Assembly (NCBI GenBank): GCA_937920105.1
Contig: CALETH010000059.1
Location: 1 to 28,114, forward strand
Direction: 5' to 3'
Source: an uncultured Bacteroidota bacterium
GTDB taxonomy: Bacteria > Bacteroidota > Ignavibacteria > UBA10030 > UBA8401
DNA: 28,114 nt
The position numbers and the translations under genes are program-made. The notes beneath the pieces are model-generated. The model made no database searches and was not told the origin of the DNA. It saw only the letters and a list, made by a program, of their open reading frames with translations. Shown here one piece after another: positions 25,121 to 28,114 of the stretch (position 1 is the stretch's first letter; every line of letters begins with the position of its first letter).

Positions 25121-26050
25121 ATGAAATCCATTTTTTCTTACCTTCGCAGTAGTGATTTTGTTACAATTCTTTTTCTTCTCTTTTTAACAACCCTTCATTG
25201 TATTTTTTTTTCTGATATTTCTCAATGGTATCTTTGGGTAATTGCAAATATTTTTTTTATTGGTGGAATTATTTGTTTGACATTTTTTACAAAACCAACC
25301 TCTCCAATCTTTTTGCAAATTATTCGTTCGTGGTATCTCGTTCCTACAATATTGTATTGTTTTAAGCAAACATACTTTATGGTTTCCCCTATCAGAAAAA
25401 TAGATTACGATGCACAACTTATTGCTATTGATAGATGGATATTTGGTACGGATATCACAGTATGGATTACTCAATTTTCTCATCCAATTATTACAGAATT
25501 TTTACAATTATCCTATTCATCTTATTATATATTTTTTCTTGTATTATTTTTTGAATTATATAAAAAGAAAATGTGGAATGAATTTTATTTTGGTTCATTT
25601 CTAATTGTGTACGGATTTTATCTTTCTTATGTGGGATATTTTTTTGTTCCTGCTGTTGGTCCACGTTTTACACTTCATGATTTTCAATTATTAAATCAAG
25701 AACTTCCAGGATTGTGGTTCACAAATTTTTTACGAGATTTTATTAATGCTGGTGGCTCCATTCCAAATGGTGTAACAGATGCAATTCGATATGTTCAACG
25801 AGATGCTTTTCCCAGCGGACATACTCAATTAACATTAACAGCAATGTATCTTGCGTTCACTTATAAACTTTCTATTCGTTGGGGATTGTTGATTGTTGGT
25901 TCACTTCTTATTATTTCCACAATCTATCTGCGATACCATTATGGAATTGATGTGATTGGTGGGATTGTTTTTTTCCTTCTTACTATTTGGAGTGGAAAAA
26001 AAGTTGATGCGTGGTGGAGAAAGAAATCTGCCCTTGAAAATATTGCGTAA
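25121..26050 (+). CDS. Aur1-like PAP2-superfamily membrane phosphatase/transferase
   Basis: A 309-residue multi-pass membrane protein. The start at 25121 (MKSIFSYLRSSDF) is preferred to a longer in-frame ATG at 25001, which lies inside mgtE. Hydrophobic helices lie near 13-30, 36-56, 70-86, 134-146, 158-178, 238-248, 254-270 and 278-292. The catalytic motifs are DAFPSGHTQLT (228-238) and YLRYHYGIDVIGG (269-281), with R271, H273 and D277. This order, with no N-terminal KxxxxxxRP motif, matches the PAP2_3 branch that includes inositol phosphorylceramide synthase-like enzymes. In bacteria these act on phospholipid or lipid-linked phosphates; the substrate is unknown. It begins 13 bases after mgtE, so it shares that operon. 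Confidence 0.85.
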   Translation: MKSIFSYLRSSDFVTILFLLFLTTLHCIFFSDISQWYLWVIANIFFIGGIICLTFFTKPTSPIFLQIIRSWYLVPTILYCFKQTYFMVSPIRKIDYDAQLIAIDRWIFGTDITVWITQFSHPIITEFLQLSYSSYYIFFLVLFFELYKKKMWNEFYFGSFLIVYGFYLSYVGYFFVPAVGPRFTLHDFQLLNQELPGLWFTNFLRDFINAGGSIPNGVTDAIRYVQRDAFPSGHTQLTLTAMYLAFTYKLSIRWGLLIVGSLLIISTIYLRYHYGIDVIGGIVFFLLTIWSGKKVDAWWRKKSALENIA

Positions 26051-26077
26051 TGAAAAAATACTCTTAATAAATCACTT

Positions 26078-26169
<92 letters not shown>

Positions 26170-26184
26170 CTCGGTTTTAAATTT

Positions 26185-27345
26185 CTAATCTTCTGCTCGC
26201 TCTCCTGCTGGAGCCATTTTTACAATTCGCGGCATAAAAGTCGCAAGTGGTTTTGCTAAATCTAACTGTGCGTTCATCACGTCACGAATATTTTTATATG
26301 CCCAAGGCACTTCATCTAAACCCGCGGAAATAAGTTCTACATTTTGTTTGCGTAAATATTCCAACGTTTCTTTCCATGTATAATTTTTTAACGCCTGCGT
26401 GCGAGACATTTTTCTTCCGGCTCCGTGTGATGTGGAATTAAGCGATTCACTATTTCCTAATCCTTCCACCAAAAATCCTGGAGATGCCATTGAACCGGGA
26501 ATTATTCCTAACACTCCTTTTCCTGCTGGGGTTGCTCCTTTGCGATGAACAATAACTTCTTTTCCATTATGAATTTCTTTCCACGCAAAGTTATGATGGT
26601 TTTCTACTTGTTTCAAAATAGAATGTCCAATAGAATTACTAATTTCTTGATGAATGACATGATGATTTGCTGAAGCGTATTTTCCCATCAATTCCATTGC
26701 TGCCCAATATTCCGCACCATCATTATTCAAATCTAACCATGCAAGATTTTTCATTCTCCCTTCTAATTCGGGATGAAATGATTTTGCAATTTTTGTGTAA
26801 TGACTGGCAACAGCTGCACCTGCTCCTCTACTTCCGCTATGAGAAAGTAATGCAAGATATGTTCCCTGAGAAATTCCAACGGCTTCTTCATCAAAAGTAA
26901 TTTCTCCAAATTCTACAAAATGATTTCCTGAACCAGATGTTCCGAGTTGCTTGTGGGCTTTATCTTTTAATTCTTTTATAAAAGAAGTAATATTCCAATC
27001 TTCCTCTAGTACATGATGTTGCTTTTTTTCTTTCCATTCTGCTCCAACACCAAAACGTGTGTTTTCTTCAATCGCTTTTTTATAAAAATTTTTATTTTGT
27101 TTAAGAACGTTTGGATGCACATCAAAAATAGTCAGCATCATTCGGCATGCGATATCAACTCCTACACCGTACGGAATAACTGCATTCTCCGTTGCCAACA
27201 CTCCACCAATTGGCAATCCATAACCGGTGTGTGCATCTGGCATTAACGCTCCGGAAACTGCAACTGGTAACGAAACAGCATCTCGCATTTGTTGGATTGC
27301 TTCTTCTTCTAAATGTGTTCCCCAGATTTTAAATTGTGCGGACAT
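26185..27345 (-). CDS. rtcB: RtcB-family RNA ligase
   Basis: A 386-residue RtcB, the GTP- and Mn2+-dependent ligase that joins 2',3'-cyclic-phosphate or 3'-phosphate RNA ends to 5'-OH ends. Metal ligands by motif: C67 in GVDIACRM, H142 in GSGNHFVEF, H169 in LSHSGSRGAG and H251 in ENHHNFAW. The guanylylated His is expected at H307 in SHGAGRKMSR. HRKGATPAG (267-275) and IPGSMASPG are also present. The H251-H307 spacing equals that between the corresponding E. coli residues as I recall them. No archease or RtcA partner is in the window. It is divergent from the desaturase, and no ribosome binding site is visible. Confidence 0.95.
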   Translation of the reverse strand: MSAQFKIWGTHLEEEAIQQMRDAVSLPVAVSGALMPDAHTGYGLPIGGVLATENAVIPYGVGVDIACRMMLTIFDVHPNVLKQNKNFYKKAIEENTRFGVGAEWKEKKQHHVLEEDWNITSFIKELKDKAHKQLGTSGSGNHFVEFGEITFDEEAVGISQGTYLALLSHSGSRGAGAAVASHYTKIAKSFHPELEGRMKNLAWLDLNNDGAEYWAAMELMGKYASANHHVIHQEISNSIGHSILKQVENHHNFAWKEIHNGKEVIVHRKGATPAGKGVLGIIPGSMASPGFLVEGLGNSESLNSTSHGAGRKMSRTQALKNYTWKETLEYLRKQNVELISAGLDEVPWAYKNIRDVMNAQLDLAKPLATFMPRIVKMAPAGERAED

Positions 27346-27427
27346 ATTTTTTATTTGACTTCATTATAAATAAGTGTATCTTCACTGAGAAGATAATTCA
27401 CCTATTTCTTAACTTAATCCCATTCTT

Positions 27428-28114
27428 ATGTTACGATATTCTGCGGATATAAAAACGCTCATTTATATGGGCATCACAACAGCATTATTAATTACTCAAT
27501 GGATTCTCGGAGAAATTAATATTGTGCTTTACATTTGGTGTTTATTTATGGCAGTGGCTGTAGCAGTCATTACTCACAATCACAACCATCTTCCTATTTG
27601 GAAAAATAAAACTCTGAATATTCTTACAGATTATTGGCTCACATTATTTTATGGTTTTCCGGTGTTTGCGTGGATTCCGACTCATAATAAAAATCATCAT
27701 AGATTAAATAATCGTGAAGGTGATTATACTATTACGTATCGTTTCAGTGAAAAAAATAATTTGCTTACTCTTCTTACTTATCCTACTATTAGCGGATATT
27801 ATCAACAAAAAGCGATTAAGGATTATTTAAAGGAAATGAAAACTAAAGATAAAGAAAAATTTTATCTTTGTATTTCACAATATGTGATATTAGTATTATT
27901 TGTTGGTCTTGCTCTTTTTATTGATTGGAAAAAAGCATTATTATTTGTGGTTATTCCACAACAATTTTCTTTATTTAGTGTATTGATTTTTAATTATGTG
28001 CAACATGTTCATGCGAATGAAGAATCTGAATATAACCATTCACGAAATTTTATGGGTTTTTTAAATTTTTTACTTTTTAATAATTTTATTAAAAAAGTGT
28101 GTCTAATCCGTCAT
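27428..28114 (+). CDS. Fatty acid desaturase family protein (partial, right edge)
   Basis: 229 codons are visible from the ATG at 27428 to the window end without a stop. Family features: hydrophobic segments near 12-30, 32-48, 68-84, 148-166 and 170-190, with His boxes HNHNH (50-54) and HNKNHH (86-91). A QHVHANEESEYNHSRNFMG block (192-210) is the usual run-up to a third His box. These boxes bind a di-iron centre in enzymes that introduce a double bond into acyl chains. After LLFNN (215-219) the expected GYHxxHH is not seen; instead the frame reads FIKKVCLIRH up to the edge. The gene may be interrupted there. The family call is good; intactness is not. Confidence 0.8.
   Translation, partial: MLRYSADIKTLIYMGITTALLITQWILGEINIVLYIWCLFMAVAVAVITHNHNHLPIWKNKTLNILTDYWLTLFYGFPVFAWIPTHNKNHHRLNNREGDYTITYRFSEKNNLLTLLTYPTISGYYQQKAIKDYLKEMKTKDKEKFYLCISQYVILVLFVGLALFIDWKKALLFVVIPQQFSLFSVLIFNYVQHVHANEESEYNHSRNFMGFLNFLLFNNFIKKVCLIRH

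Overview
The window is AT-rich bacterial chromosome. It most likely comes from the Bacteroidota/Chlorobiota side of the tree (Ignavibacteria- or Kapabacteria-like). The best evidence is a pair of secreted proteins ending in the type IX secretion (Por) sorting domain: an NPFNP-type start, an IYDVLG-type middle, then GIYFYKL and a basic tail. A decayed third copy of that domain's 3' end is also present. Several ORFs start without a Shine-Dalgarno sequence, while others have AAGGA-like sites, which fits the same group. No rRNA, tRNA, CRISPR array or transposase gene was seen.

Layout, left to right. 1-9017 is a long minus-strand block: a secreted protein cut by the window edge, an aldehyde dehydrogenase, a T9SS-secreted beta-sandwich protein, purB, and then a set in which two paralogous lipoproteins flank a PAP2 phosphatase, with an HtrA protease at the head. 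9177-11806 (plus) encodes cystathionine beta-synthase and a cystathionine gamma-lyase/synthase-type enzyme, probably a reverse transsulfuration pair. 11819-13272 (plus) is a two-gene cassette of a DinD-like protein and an unrecognised helical protein that starts with TTG. Convergent to it is era.

14317-17840 (minus) is a copper-handling locus. It holds the CopA P-type ATPase, two recently duplicated CopZ-like chaperones, a regulator that fuses a metal-binding HMA-like domain to an AraC-type DNA-binding domain, and an unannotated 53-residue ORF translationally coupled to the second chaperone. 17921-20458 (minus) is a large T9SS-secreted Asp-box propeller protein, divergent from uvrB (plus). 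The 352-base gap after uvrB holds hairpins, a REP-like palindrome and the T9SS relic. Next come rsmA, mgtE and an Aur1-like PAP2 membrane enzyme as a tight plus-strand operon, then a REP-like composite element, rtcB (minus), and a fatty acid desaturase that runs off the right edge.

The least ordinary parts are the copper locus (duplicate chaperones, HMA-AraC fusion, coupled small ORF), the lipoprotein-PAP2-lipoprotein arrangement, the DinD cassette, and the palindromic elements, two of which show a compensatory base-pair change. Positions and motifs were read by eye; no database search was run.
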